Shown: in pieces, positions 57,501-64,000 of the stretch
Position numbering within the stretch: the stretch's first letter is position 1
Layout: the number at the start of each line of letters is the position of its first letter
Source: Gimesia chilikensis
GTDB taxonomy: Bacteria > Planctomycetota > Planctomycetia > Planctomycetales > Planctomycetaceae
NCBI RefSeq assembly: GCF_008329715.1
Contig: NZ_VTSR01000002.1
Coordinates: forward strand, 62,001-126,000
DNA length: 64,000 bases
Reading direction: 5' to 3'
The notes under the pieces: model-generated
What the model saw: the letters and a program-made list of their open reading frames with translations, nothing else
What the model was told of the DNA's origin: nothing
Database searches by the model: none
Made by a program: the position numbers and the translations under genes

Positions 57501-58795
57501 TTCGTTTTCTCGGCCTCGGGTTTATCTGTGTTCTCTTTCGGTTCTGCCTGCTTTTCTTTCTGAGAGGGATCCGGCTTTTGAGCAAGCACCTGCGGACTGA
57601 AGTGAACCGTCGCTACAACGACGGCAGAGAGTAACGCGAGCAGGCCACATCCATACCGCCAGGCAAGCGGAAGACGATCGACGGCAGCCGGGCGTTCGAG
57701 CCACTTGAGACGCTGCAGCATTTGTGAACGGTCCGCCATCGCCAGCGCAGCCAGACGGGATTCCGCTCCCTGTCTCCGCAGAGCCCAGTGGGCCAGCAGA
57801 CGCCGGTATTCACTGAGACTGCTGATGGCATCAGCGGCCTGCGCGTCTGATAAATGCTCACAGGCCAGGCGATGCCGATGCGGCAGTCTCCAGACCAGTG
57901 GATGAAACCAGTAGACCGCCTGTGTCAGATGGGTGACCAGATTCCAGAACACATCCCGGCCGGCAACATGCGCGAGTTCATGCATCAGGATGGCCGACTG
58001 TTCCTCAGCCGACAGTGTTTCAAACCATGTGCGGGGGAGATAGATTACCGGCCGAAAGACGCCTGCAGTACAAGGGCTTTCGATCTCAGTTGAGTACCGC
58101 ACCCGGGGTGTGCCTCTCATACTGAAGCGGTCTGCCAGCGACTGACACTGTTGCTGTATGTGATCGGGGACCAGCTCAGATTGTTTGCGCAGAACGGCTG
58201 CCCGGCGTACCTGCCAGGTGAGTCTGATTAAGAGAACCATCATGCCAGCTAACCAGATCAGGGTGATTAAAGTACTTTTTGACAAGGAAGATTCATCTGT
58301 TGCTGGTTGAGTACGAATGGTCGCAACTGGTGAGATCGGATGAGTTTCAGAAGTCACCTCGTCTGATTCCACATTGCCGGCGGGCGTCGTTTTCGAGGAT
58401 GTCGCGATCTCCGGTTCCTGATCCAGGGGCAGCGGAATGCTGTGATCCGGCGGAGGTGTTTCTTGCGGTACGAAGGGAGTTGTTTGTGTTTCCTCTGTCA
58501 GGGTTTTTGGAACGGATTCGGTCTGAGCAGTGAGAGAGGGAGGCTGCATGTCGGGAGTACTCTCGACAACGGTACTTGTCATCTCTGCTTCCACGGGGGG
58601 TAAGATCTCCAGCCCCAGTGGTGGTAATACATAACAGACCAGCGGAAACAGCAGGCAGACAACAGACAGAAAGCGGGTCCACAAAACGGACCAGCGCGGA
58701 TTGACTGCGGAAAGCGAGTACAGAAGCAGCCACCCTACTGCCAGCAGCAGAGTCAGGCGGATCAAAGTGTTTTGCAGTAGCTCAGATATATCCAT
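54533..58795 (-). CDS. BlaR1-like M56 metallopeptidase with very large C-terminal part
   Basis: 1420 residues. Membrane helices near 12-32, 40-60, 174-195 and about 380-400 hold an M56 peptidase: the zinc site is HELAH (272-276) and the third ligand is Glu313 in CEHLSDAQAAD. After the last helix there is no penicillin-binding sensor domain as in BlaR1/MecR1. Instead about 1000 residues outside the membrane contain carboxypeptidase-regulatory-like beta-sandwiches (INLKQTSPKIVTVVDEQDRPIAGAKV; TTSLDVKVVDPIGQPIEGAEV) and other domains I cannot name. With the BlaI-like gene 57 bases upstream, it probably senses an envelope signal and cleaves the repressor. AAGGA precedes the ATG at seven bases. 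Confidence 0.88.
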   Translation of the reverse strand: MDISELLQNTLIRLTLLLAVGWLLLYSLSAVNPRWSVLWTRFLSVVCLLFPLVCYVLPPLGLEILPPVEAEMTSTVVESTPDMQPPSLTAQTESVPKTLTEETQTTPFVPQETPPPDHSIPLPLDQEPEIATSSKTTPAGNVESDEVTSETHPISPVATIRTQPATDESSLSKSTLITLIWLAGMMVLLIRLTWQVRRAAVLRKQSELVPDHIQQQCQSLADRFSMRGTPRVRYSTEIESPCTAGVFRPVIYLPRTWFETLSAEEQSAILMHELAHVAGRDVFWNLVTHLTQAVYWFHPLVWRLPHRHRLACEHLSDAQAADAISSLSEYRRLLAHWALRRQGAESRLAALAMADRSQMLQRLKWLERPAAVDRLPLAWRYGCGLLALLSAVVVATVHFSPQVLAQKPDPSQKEKQAEPKENTDKPEAEKTKPAVRKVRKPGKPDINLKQTSPKIVTVVDEQDRPIAGAKVRVGWWEDNEGDMLGKITINPPITNQKGEVTIQVPEGAARAQISAEAEGYAKAGTQYSLNGNPKLVLQPGRIIRVKAVDTQGQLLPEAYPLLENNRVIGREFKQDARRLGYFTSPVVKLDRRWMRVVARKEEGPVLFSHLIDVTNPKQVEKDGTIVAILEPGIRLEGRLDDSVPRPINNGCVELYIDEGLDHKIVGGWTWQQTAPVKEDGTFEFDSLPTGGHVQLFALVDGYQSTRPTPEELKNYLKLHDAGKASVLDNAFERHDAFWPHLFPLTQGLYKTEVELPCTPTTSLDVKVVDPIGQPIEGAEVKFNPNGLFFGGKLFIPATEVWSMANQIIAPDKEARKQRLEWAQETFLRVKTDAEGIARVRNLPADDRESYKVTADGYQMPVYPTSSLDDPSRYALIDLAGGQTLRRTITMEKYVPSSPRKIMVVNRHAEPVSDIKITVSEIAFENAPDDWQLWASQRFGPLATGESDKDGNVQLRVPLEVNGEAVSRLRITIQGRIEQKGQDAYVQRKRLIIPREADGRVVVLTVSDEKPKEKYAFYDVAVDYLQSSELLSNSPQVLIQQLQKQASLIVLKQLLSLNDFDAATPLNFSSKWNLVGTDSSRRSERVPITTLPTDQGERVVVLCEVRPRGASWDVKPKQRFPPQAAFIFNPEGTLIRTLGGWASSSGSYNNLMLSNLGGTDDYFISTSAFEPHGPFEYIQRWYQLGKEDKPALTFYGYANATGWSGKPGPSKPLAEFGYLDLKFNGKDLEHLVCGVLPNGTLTPRKLFWDGVRDQFIAPVQESVDDKPLYKVDLQNSHQFKPLEVEPGELIVAGGRRAYKNWHAWNCVIPKGQTARVRLFSMDESGEKPVETEYFTRELPAGQHNLQLQLADDEKEESQSAANLWIDDSTKESLMVPRVPVADVPSVAGVPISRTGKTELDLFNRATTQKQQRLIWRVELLE

Positions 58796-58851
58796 CGCAG
58801 ATCCTTTCGAAGTGGGAATCTGTGGTCTGTTTCAGTGTAGCAGATCGTCGC

Positions 58852-59208
58852 TTACTTTTCGCCGCGGGCAATTTTCTTGAGCTGTTTGAGCTCCTCGGGG
58901 CTCAGGCGTTCCTTCTCAGCCAGCTCCATCAACAGCTGCCCGGTCGAGCCGCCAGTAAAGACTTCCGCCAGCCGACGGACCATCTGTCGCAGGTGTGTTT
59001 CCCGCTTGAGCTTTGGGGCATACAGGTACGCCCGGCCTTCGCGCTGGCGCGAGAGCATACCCCGCTCAACCATGCCCACCAGCACGCTGCGCAAAGTGCC
59101 GTTATCGATTTCCCAGCCGAAGGACTCCTGGATTTCACCCGGCTTTTGCGGCGCTTTGTTCCACAACAGGCGCAGAACCTCCAGCTCATTCTGATTGGGC
59201 TGTTCCAT
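58852..59208 (-). CDS. BlaI/MecI/CopY family repressor
   Basis: 118 residues. Winged-helix domain: NQNELEVLRLLWNKAPQKPGEIQESF, then DNGTLRSVLVGMVERGMLSRQREGRAYLYAPK, which is the typical pattern of the family. The C-terminal helix (THLRQMVRRLAEVFTGGSTGQLLMELAEK) is the dimerisation part, where BlaR-type peptidases trigger cleavage in known systems. GGAG stands eight bases before the ATG. It is followed by the M56 peptidase gene on the same strand. It should repress its own operon from the palindrome at 59247-59271. Confidence 0.93.
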   Translation of the reverse strand: MEQPNQNELEVLRLLWNKAPQKPGEIQESFGWEIDNGTLRSVLVGMVERGMLSRQREGRAYLYAPKLKRETHLRQMVRRLAEVFTGGSTGQLLMELAEKERLSPEELKQLKKIARGEK

Positions 59209-59246
59209 TTAACACTCTCCCATGACGGAACATCAAAAAATCAAAC

Positions 59247-59271
59247 TGAACTGTGATTGTTTCACAGTTCA
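59247..59271. promoter_or_regulatory. BlaI-type operator, perfect 25-bp palindrome
   Basis: TGAACTGTGA (59247-59256), TTGTT, TCACAGTTCA (59262-59271): perfect 10-bp arms. It lies 39-63 bases upstream of the repressor ATG. On the minus strand a weak TTGCAC/AACAAT pair places the -10 box inside the palindrome. Confidence 0.72.
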
Positions 59272-59351
59272 TACGGGAGTGCAAGGAGAAAGTGTGGAAA
59301 GTTCACATAATGAGAAGAGAGTGCGAGGTGAACTTGTTTCAGAGGCAGGAG

Positions 59352-60161
59352 TTACTGATTTTTCAATCCCAACAGCAGGCTGGGATCGTCGGTATAAATG
59401 CGTTCGACGCCCTGCTGGAGCAGTTGCTGCATTAAATCGGGATCGTTGACAGTCCAGGCACCCGGCTCGAGGCCTGCGGCTTTAATCTGCTGGACCTTTT
59501 CAGTTGTAATCCCGCTGTAATGTAGGACCAGGGCTTCAAAGCCGTGTTGCCTGGCAATCTTGATGTCGGCTGCGATATCCGAATCCGCACCACGATCCCA
59601 GAAGACGGGGATCTCGGGAGCCAGTTGTTTGACCTGGGTCATAAAATTCAGGTTCCCGTCATTAAAACCGACCCAGGGTTCCATCTTCAGACGTTTGACC
59701 AGCGCGACCGCCTCTTTAACACAGTCGGCCTTAGGCTGCAGCGAAACACGTGTTTTGTGCTGTTGCTTGACGAGCAGCAGTACTTCTTCGAGCAACGGCA
59801 TCTGTTGGGGTGGGCATTCTGTTTTGGTCAGCTGCTTTCTGCGTCGGAAGTCGGTAGCGACGTCAATCGTTTTCAATTCTGCATATGTGGAATCGGCCAC
59901 GTCCCGGTTCTGATCACCCACCCGCTTCGTGGTCTTGTCATGTGTGACAACCAGCTTGCCGTCCCTCGTGAGAAAAATGTCGAGTTCCAGCCAGTCTGCA
60001 CCCGCTAAGATTCCACTTTCAAAGGCGGGGATGGTATTTTCCGGCCAGGCAACGGAATTGCCGCGGTGGGCGGTGACCCCGTTGTTTAAAAAGGAATGTT
60101 CCTCAGCAGGAAGTACCGTCAGCAGATTGAGAGTGAACAGCAGGGCGCATACAAATTTCAT
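59352..60161 (-). CDS. Secreted glycerophosphodiester phosphodiesterase
   Basis: 269 residues with a signal peptide (VCALLFTLNLLTVLPAEE). Motifs of the GDPD family: TAHRGNSVAWPENTIPAF with the first catalytic His and the Glu, WLELDIFLTRDGKLVVTHDKTTKR with metal-binding Glu/Asp and the second His, then VSLQPKADC where most members have ExK (here Gln-x-Lys), and GLEPGAWTVNDPDLMQQLL near the end. It splits glycerophosphodiesters to glycerol-3-phosphate and an alcohol, for phosphate or carbon gain. The replacement of Glu by Gln in the ExK motif may affect metal binding. GGAG precedes the ATG at nine bases. Confidence 0.92.
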   Translation of the reverse strand: MKFVCALLFTLNLLTVLPAEEHSFLNNGVTAHRGNSVAWPENTIPAFESGILAGADWLELDIFLTRDGKLVVTHDKTTKRVGDQNRDVADSTYAELKTIDVATDFRRRKQLTKTECPPQQMPLLEEVLLLVKQQHKTRVSLQPKADCVKEAVALVKRLKMEPWVGFNDGNLNFMTQVKQLAPEIPVFWDRGADSDIAADIKIARQHGFEALVLHYSGITTEKVQQIKAAGLEPGAWTVNDPDLMQQLLQQGVERIYTDDPSLLLGLKNQ

Positions 60162-60250
60162 CAGTTGAGACTCCAGAATAAAGGCCAGGACTCATGCTAG
60201 CGGGCCCCAGTGAAGATCTCAAGAAGAGCAGATGAAATTCAGCGATGCGG

Positions 60251-61726
60251 TCAGGCGATGATATCGTGGACGACATTCGTTTCGAACTGATGCGTCAGCC
60301 GTTCGCCCAGGCCGTTGCGCTGGTAGACCAGTCTTTCATGATCCATGCCCAACAGGTGCAGAATCGTCGCGTGCCAGTCCTGGATGCTGACGCGGTTTTC
60401 TACGGAAGCGTAGCCGACTTCATCGGTGCTGCCATAAACCAGCCCCCGTTTGACTCCGCCCCCCGCCATCCAGGCAGAGAAACCGTAGGGACCATGATCG
60501 CGGCCGGCGAGTTTCATCTGGGCGTTGTTGGTGATCTGGGCCGTCGGCAGACGTCCGAACTCACCACCCCAGAGGACCAGCGTCGAATCGAGCAGTCCCC
60601 GCTGACGCAGGTCTTTGAGCAGTCCCGCGACAGGCAGGTCGGTCTGGCCACAGGCACTCTGCAAGGAATTTGCAATCTTGGAGTGGTTGTCCCAGAGTTG
60701 TGTCCGGGTATAAAGCTGAACGAAGCGAACTCCCTTCTCTACCAGCCGTCGGGCCAGCAGGCAGCGTCTGCCGAAACTTTCGGTCTCTTGCTGATCGATG
60801 CCATACATGGCCAGGGTTTCCTGCGTCTCCTGTGCCAGGTCGAGTGTCTCGGTCGCTTCGAGCTGCATATTGGCAGCCATCTCATAATTCTGAATGCGGG
60901 CTTCCAGCTCCTGTTGACCGGGGCGTTGTTTCTGATGCATGCGGTCGAGTTGTTTGAGCAGCTGTTGCTTGTTGCGACTGACCTGCTCGGCGTGAGCGTA
61001 ATCGGGAGCCAGGTTCAATAGCGGAGAGCCCGTCGATTTCATTCGCGTTCCCTGGTAGAGGGGCGAAAGGTAACCCGACATCCAGTTATCCACGTTGTTG
61101 ACAGGCAGTCGATTGGTGGGATCAGCGAGTACCACGTAAGCGGGTAGATTCTGATTTTCATTCCCCAACCCGTAGGTAACCCACGAGCCGAGCACCGGAT
61201 GCCCGGGAAACGTCTGGCCGGACTGCATTTTATAAATGGCCGGTTCGTGGTTGGGATGCACGTTATACATTGAGCGGACAATCGTCATCTCGTCCACTTC
61301 CTGCGCAATGTTCGGCAGCGCATTGGAAACCCAGGCTCCCGACTTGCCGTGCCGCTTGAATTCAAACGGGCTCTGCATCAGTTTCCCGGTGCGGTCGGTT
61401 TCGAATACTGCGTTGCCGGTAAGTTCGCGGGGAGCGGTCTGTCCGTGATATTTCTTCAAGGCGGGCTTGGGATCGAACAAGTCAACCTGGCTGGGGCCTC
61501 CCTGCATACAGAGATGAATGACTGACGTGGCGCGGGGAGTGAAATGCGGACGACGCGGCTGCAGGTTCTCTGGAAGATTCTGAGCGCGATGTGTATCTGC
61601 TCCGAAGGCCTGCTGCCCCAACAGAGAAGACAGCGCAACGCCACACAGACCGTCTGTCATGCGATCAAAAAAGCGACGACGGGAAAGTTCAGTCAGCAGT
61701 TCATTTTGTAGCGGGGGAACGGTCAT
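60251..61726 (-). CDS. DUF1501 family exported protein
   Basis: 491 residues. Tat-like leader LSRRRFFDRMTDGLCGVALSSLLG. The body has HFTPRATSVIHLCMQGGPSQVDLFDPKPAL, VLWGGEFGRLPTAQ, GRDHGPYGFSAWMAGGGVKRGLVYGSTDEVGY and DWHATILHLLGMDHERL, all typical for DUF1501, a sulfatase/phosphatase-fold family very common in planctomycetes. The function is not established; no formylglycine site is present. It starts seven bases after the stop of the DUF1549/DUF1553 gene, the usual pairing in this phylum, so the two are almost certainly co-translated. Confidence 0.95.
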   Translation of the reverse strand: MTVPPLQNELLTELSRRRFFDRMTDGLCGVALSSLLGQQAFGADTHRAQNLPENLQPRRPHFTPRATSVIHLCMQGGPSQVDLFDPKPALKKYHGQTAPRELTGNAVFETDRTGKLMQSPFEFKRHGKSGAWVSNALPNIAQEVDEMTIVRSMYNVHPNHEPAIYKMQSGQTFPGHPVLGSWVTYGLGNENQNLPAYVVLADPTNRLPVNNVDNWMSGYLSPLYQGTRMKSTGSPLLNLAPDYAHAEQVSRNKQQLLKQLDRMHQKQRPGQQELEARIQNYEMAANMQLEATETLDLAQETQETLAMYGIDQQETESFGRRCLLARRLVEKGVRFVQLYTRTQLWDNHSKIANSLQSACGQTDLPVAGLLKDLRQRGLLDSTLVLWGGEFGRLPTAQITNNAQMKLAGRDHGPYGFSAWMAGGGVKRGLVYGSTDEVGYASVENRVSIQDWHATILHLLGMDHERLVYQRNGLGERLTHQFETNVVHDIIA

Positions 61727-61732
61727 GACTTC

Positions 61733-64000
61733 TCAGTCGATGTAAAGAAATTCGGCGGAGTTGAGCAACACGTGGCAGTATTCAGTAAATCCATCAGCAG
61801 GACGGGAATCCTGTTGGGAATCATTTTTTGCAGGCGGATTCAGTAACTTCAGCGAGTCGAGGGCCAGCGCGAGTTCTGTCTCAGCAGGGGGACGCTGGTA
61901 GGCCAACTGGTAAGCCAGCTTAATCTGTTGAGCGGGATCGTCTCCCGCCTGCTTCCGGACTCGATTAGCAAAGTAGACCGCCAGTTCGTGTACCATATTA
62001 TTATTGACCAGCAGCAGGGGCTGGGAAACGACGTTGGAAATTTTACGTTCGGTGCAGTTCGGGTTCATTTGGGGCAGGTCGAACACTTCCAGGAAGGTCG
62101 GCATTTCTTTTCGGCGGTGACGGACATAAACGCTGCGTCGCCAGCCGTCCTCACTCCGCTTCGCGGTGACCAGTCCATCTTTCCGGACTTCCACAGCGAC
62201 CGGCTGACCATATTTCGTCTCGTCGAGTTCGCCGGCAGTGAAGATCAGAGCGTCGCGCAGTTCCTCTGCTTCGAGTCGTCTGAGTGACATACGGGAAAGC
62301 AGTTCGTTTTCCGGATCCAGTTTCTCCAGTTCCGGCGTGACTGAAGATGACTGACGGTAGGCACGCGAGGTCATGATCAGGCGATGCAGTTTTTTGAACT
62401 GCCAGCCCTGTTGCACGAATTCAACCGCCAGCCAGTCCAGCAGTTCGGGATGGCTGGGAGGTGTGCCCAGGGCGCCAAAGTTGTCGATACTCTTCACCAG
62501 ACCGGTACCAAAATGTTTGTGCCAGATGCGATTCACAATCACCCGGGAAGTCAGCGGATGGTCGGGCTGCGTCAACCAGCGGGCAAACGCCAGTCTGCGT
62601 CCGGTTTTCTCTTCGGTCTGTAACGAAGGATCAATGCGATAAGGCGAGATGCCCTCAGCGATCGCGGACGGCGGCCCCGGTTCCACAGGACGGGTGGGCT
62701 GCATCTCGTCGCCACGGCGATAGATATAGGTCGGCGAAGGACGCCCCCGGTCCCAGAGGGCCCGGATCATTTCCGGGGTTTTGAGAGAGGCTTTCAGGTC
62801 CTTGAGCTGTTTGTCGAGCTTCTTCTTTTCCGCCTTGTCCAGTTTCTTGTCTTTGAGTTTCGATTCGACGTCTGCAATTTGGGCTTCGATCGGAGCATTA
62901 TGCTGATCGATGGCGGCCTGTTCTTCCTTGGGGACCAGGGTCAACAGACGACTGCGGGCCCGTTTCCATTGATTGCTGAAAGGCTGTGGTGTCATCCAGT
63001 CGTACTCGTCGTAGGCTCCCTTAAAGATTGCCATGGAACGATAATAGTCGCGCTGCGGAATCGGATCGTATTTATGACTGTGACAGCGGGCACAATTCAT
63101 CGTCAGGCCCAGCACACTGCGGTACAGTACGTCGAGTTCATCCGAGATGACCTCCAGACGGTCAGTCACACGATTCACCGGGTTGGCTGAGGTCCCATCG
63201 GGCGCCATTCTTAGAAAGCCGGTCGCCACCAGCTTTTCAATCAGTTCGGGAGTGACTTCGGCGGCGTGTTGATGATCGACCAGTTCATCGCCGGCCAGTT
63301 GTTCGGTGAGGAAGACATCGTAAGGCTTGTCTTCACCAAAAGACTGAATCACATAATCCCGGTAGCGATACGCGTATTTGCGGATCAGGTCGGCACTCCG
63401 TTTTCCTTCGGAATCCGCGTAGCCGGCCAGGTCGAGCCAGAACTGCCCCCACTTCTCGCCATAACGGGGAGAATCGAGCAGACGATCGACCAGTTTTTCA
63501 TAGGCGTCCGCACTTTCATCCGCGAGAAATGCCTGTACTTCAGCTTGTGTGGGAGGCAGTCCTGTTAAGGCATAGGTTGCGCGGCGGATCAAAGTCCGCT
63601 TGTCTGCCTCGGGGGCATAGGAGAGGTCAGCTGCTTCCAGTTTGCGGAGCAGGAAGGCATCGATCGGATTTTTCACCAGTGTCTGATGTTTGACTGCGGG
63701 CGGAGTGACCTGCTGGGGAGGCTGGAATGACCAGAACTGACGATCCTCGGTTGTGACCAGTGGGTCCTGGTCGAGGCGAAACGGTTCGCTGTTGTCATCT
63801 TCATGCAGGCCTTCGGTGATCCAGGTTTTCACCGTTTCCAGTTCCGCGGCGGGCATCGGTTCGATTCCGGCGCGGCTGATTTCCGCTTTGGGGGGGCAGG
63901 TCTTCTTTACAATATATTTGACCAACGGGCTTTCGTCGGGCTGACCTGTGATGACCGCAGGTCCCGCGTTTCCGCCGGTCAGCATCGCTGCCTTGGTTCG
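61733..64000 (-). CDS. DUF1549/DUF1553 exported protein, 5' end beyond window
   Basis: 755 codons are visible; the frame stays open at position 64000, so the start lies outside. The visible N-terminal part (MLTGGNAGPAVITGQPDESPLVKYI) is the end of the cytochrome-c-like PSCyt1 domain that usually comes first. Then DUF1549: NPIDAFLLRKLEAADLSYAPEADKRTLIRRATYALTGLPPT and RYGEKWGQFWLDLAGYADSEG. A charged coiled coil follows at about 375-410 (ADVESKLKDKKLDKAEKKKLDKQLK). DUF1553 ends the protein: RLAFARWLTQPDHPLTSRVIVNRIWHKHFGTGLV and GQFWLD-type partners, to LNSAEFLYID. The role of these pairs is unknown; sulfated-polymer handling has been suggested. Confidence 0.95.
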   Translation of the reverse strand, partial: RTKAAMLTGGNAGPAVITGQPDESPLVKYIVKKTCPPKAEISRAGIEPMPAAELETVKTWITEGLHEDDNSEPFRLDQDPLVTTEDRQFWSFQPPQQVTPPAVKHQTLVKNPIDAFLLRKLEAADLSYAPEADKRTLIRRATYALTGLPPTQAEVQAFLADESADAYEKLVDRLLDSPRYGEKWGQFWLDLAGYADSEGKRSADLIRKYAYRYRDYVIQSFGEDKPYDVFLTEQLAGDELVDHQHAAEVTPELIEKLVATGFLRMAPDGTSANPVNRVTDRLEVISDELDVLYRSVLGLTMNCARCHSHKYDPIPQRDYYRSMAIFKGAYDEYDWMTPQPFSNQWKRARSRLLTLVPKEEQAAIDQHNAPIEAQIADVESKLKDKKLDKAEKKKLDKQLKDLKASLKTPEMIRALWDRGRPSPTYIYRRGDEMQPTRPVEPGPPSAIAEGISPYRIDPSLQTEEKTGRRLAFARWLTQPDHPLTSRVIVNRIWHKHFGTGLVKSIDNFGALGTPPSHPELLDWLAVEFVQQGWQFKKLHRLIMTSRAYRQSSSVTPELEKLDPENELLSRMSLRRLEAEELRDALIFTAGELDETKYGQPVAVEVRKDGLVTAKRSEDGWRRSVYVRHRRKEMPTFLEVFDLPQMNPNCTERKISNVVSQPLLLVNNNMVHELAVYFANRVRKQAGDDPAQQIKLAYQLAYQRPPAETELALALDSLKLLNPPAKNDSQQDSRPADGFTEYCHVLLNSAEFLYID

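Noticed and set aside
56378-57634. Plus-strand frame of 418 codons opposite the M56 peptidase
   Set aside because: Antisense shadow of the M56 peptidase gene; no start signals or domains.
59247-59271. CRP-type site (TGTGA-N-TCACA)
   Set aside because: The core resembles a CRP half-site pair, but the spacer is five bases instead of six, the arms are longer, and the next gene is a BlaI-type repressor, so an autoregulatory operator is more likely.

Overview
The window looks like the chromosome of a marine or freshwater planctomycete, most like the Gimesia/Planctomyces maris group. This rests on gene content, not on a search: a DUF1549/DUF1553 gene directly followed by a DUF1501 gene, two secreted sulfatases, a Tat-exported Gfo/Idh/MocA oxidoreductase, a FAD oxidoreductase with a golvesin-like C-terminal domain, a Tat-exported sialidase-like protein, and many other exported proteins. 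Most genes are moderately GC-rich. No rRNA, tRNA, CRISPR array, transposase or phage gene was seen.

Layout. (1) 1-10.4 kb: mostly exported catabolic or unknown proteins (amidohydrolase, sulfatase, beta-propeller hydrolase-like protein, phosphodiesterase with a LamG insert), with an AT-rich leucine-rich-repeat gene and three copies of a small intergenic repeat. (2) 10.4-16.8 kb: a minus-strand set made of an exported Cys-rich protein, an exported thioredoxin-like protein and a MacB/FtsX-type ABC exporter, divergent from a catalase-peroxidase (katG) that carries a signal peptide. (3) 16.8-21.0 kb: second sulfatase, Gfo/Idh/MocA protein, dienelactone hydrolase. (4) 21.1-33.3 kb: two RND efflux operons placed around a TetR regulator. 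The first pump is fused in frame to a SAM-dependent methyltransferase; the second is followed by a separate methyltransferase with a signal peptide. This is the strongest candidate for an undescribed system in the window. (5) 33.3-38.4 kb: FAD oxidoreductase, malQ, tal. (6) 38.6-46.4 kb: a heavy-metal (probably copper or silver) efflux locus with a 19-Cys exported protein, a CusB-like adaptor with three metal-binding modules, a CusA-like pump, an exported protein with two Cys modules, and a convergent CDF transporter. (7) 46.5-50.9 kb: glxB-glxC-glxD-glnT, a split glutamate-synthase-like set with a type III glutamine synthetase relative. (8) 51.1-54.4 kb: HNH endonuclease, sialidase-like protein, old yellow enzyme. 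(9) 54.5-59.3 kb: a BlaI-like repressor and a very large BlaR1-like M56 peptidase, with a perfect 25-bp palindrome in front. (10) 59.3-64 kb: glycerophosphodiester phosphodiesterase and the DUF1501/DUF1553 pair, which runs off the right edge.

How the parts fit. Export of toxic compounds and envelope stress recur: three RND systems, one ABC exporter, a CDF pump, an exported catalase-peroxidase and a BlaR/BlaI-type sensor. None of the three RND systems has an outer-membrane channel gene beside it, so they would have to share a channel encoded elsewhere. Five start codons were moved inward from the longest reading frame because a ribosome binding site, a lipobox, an overlap with the upstream gene or the catalytic N-terminal Cys favours the shorter form. 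These are inferences from sequence inspection only.
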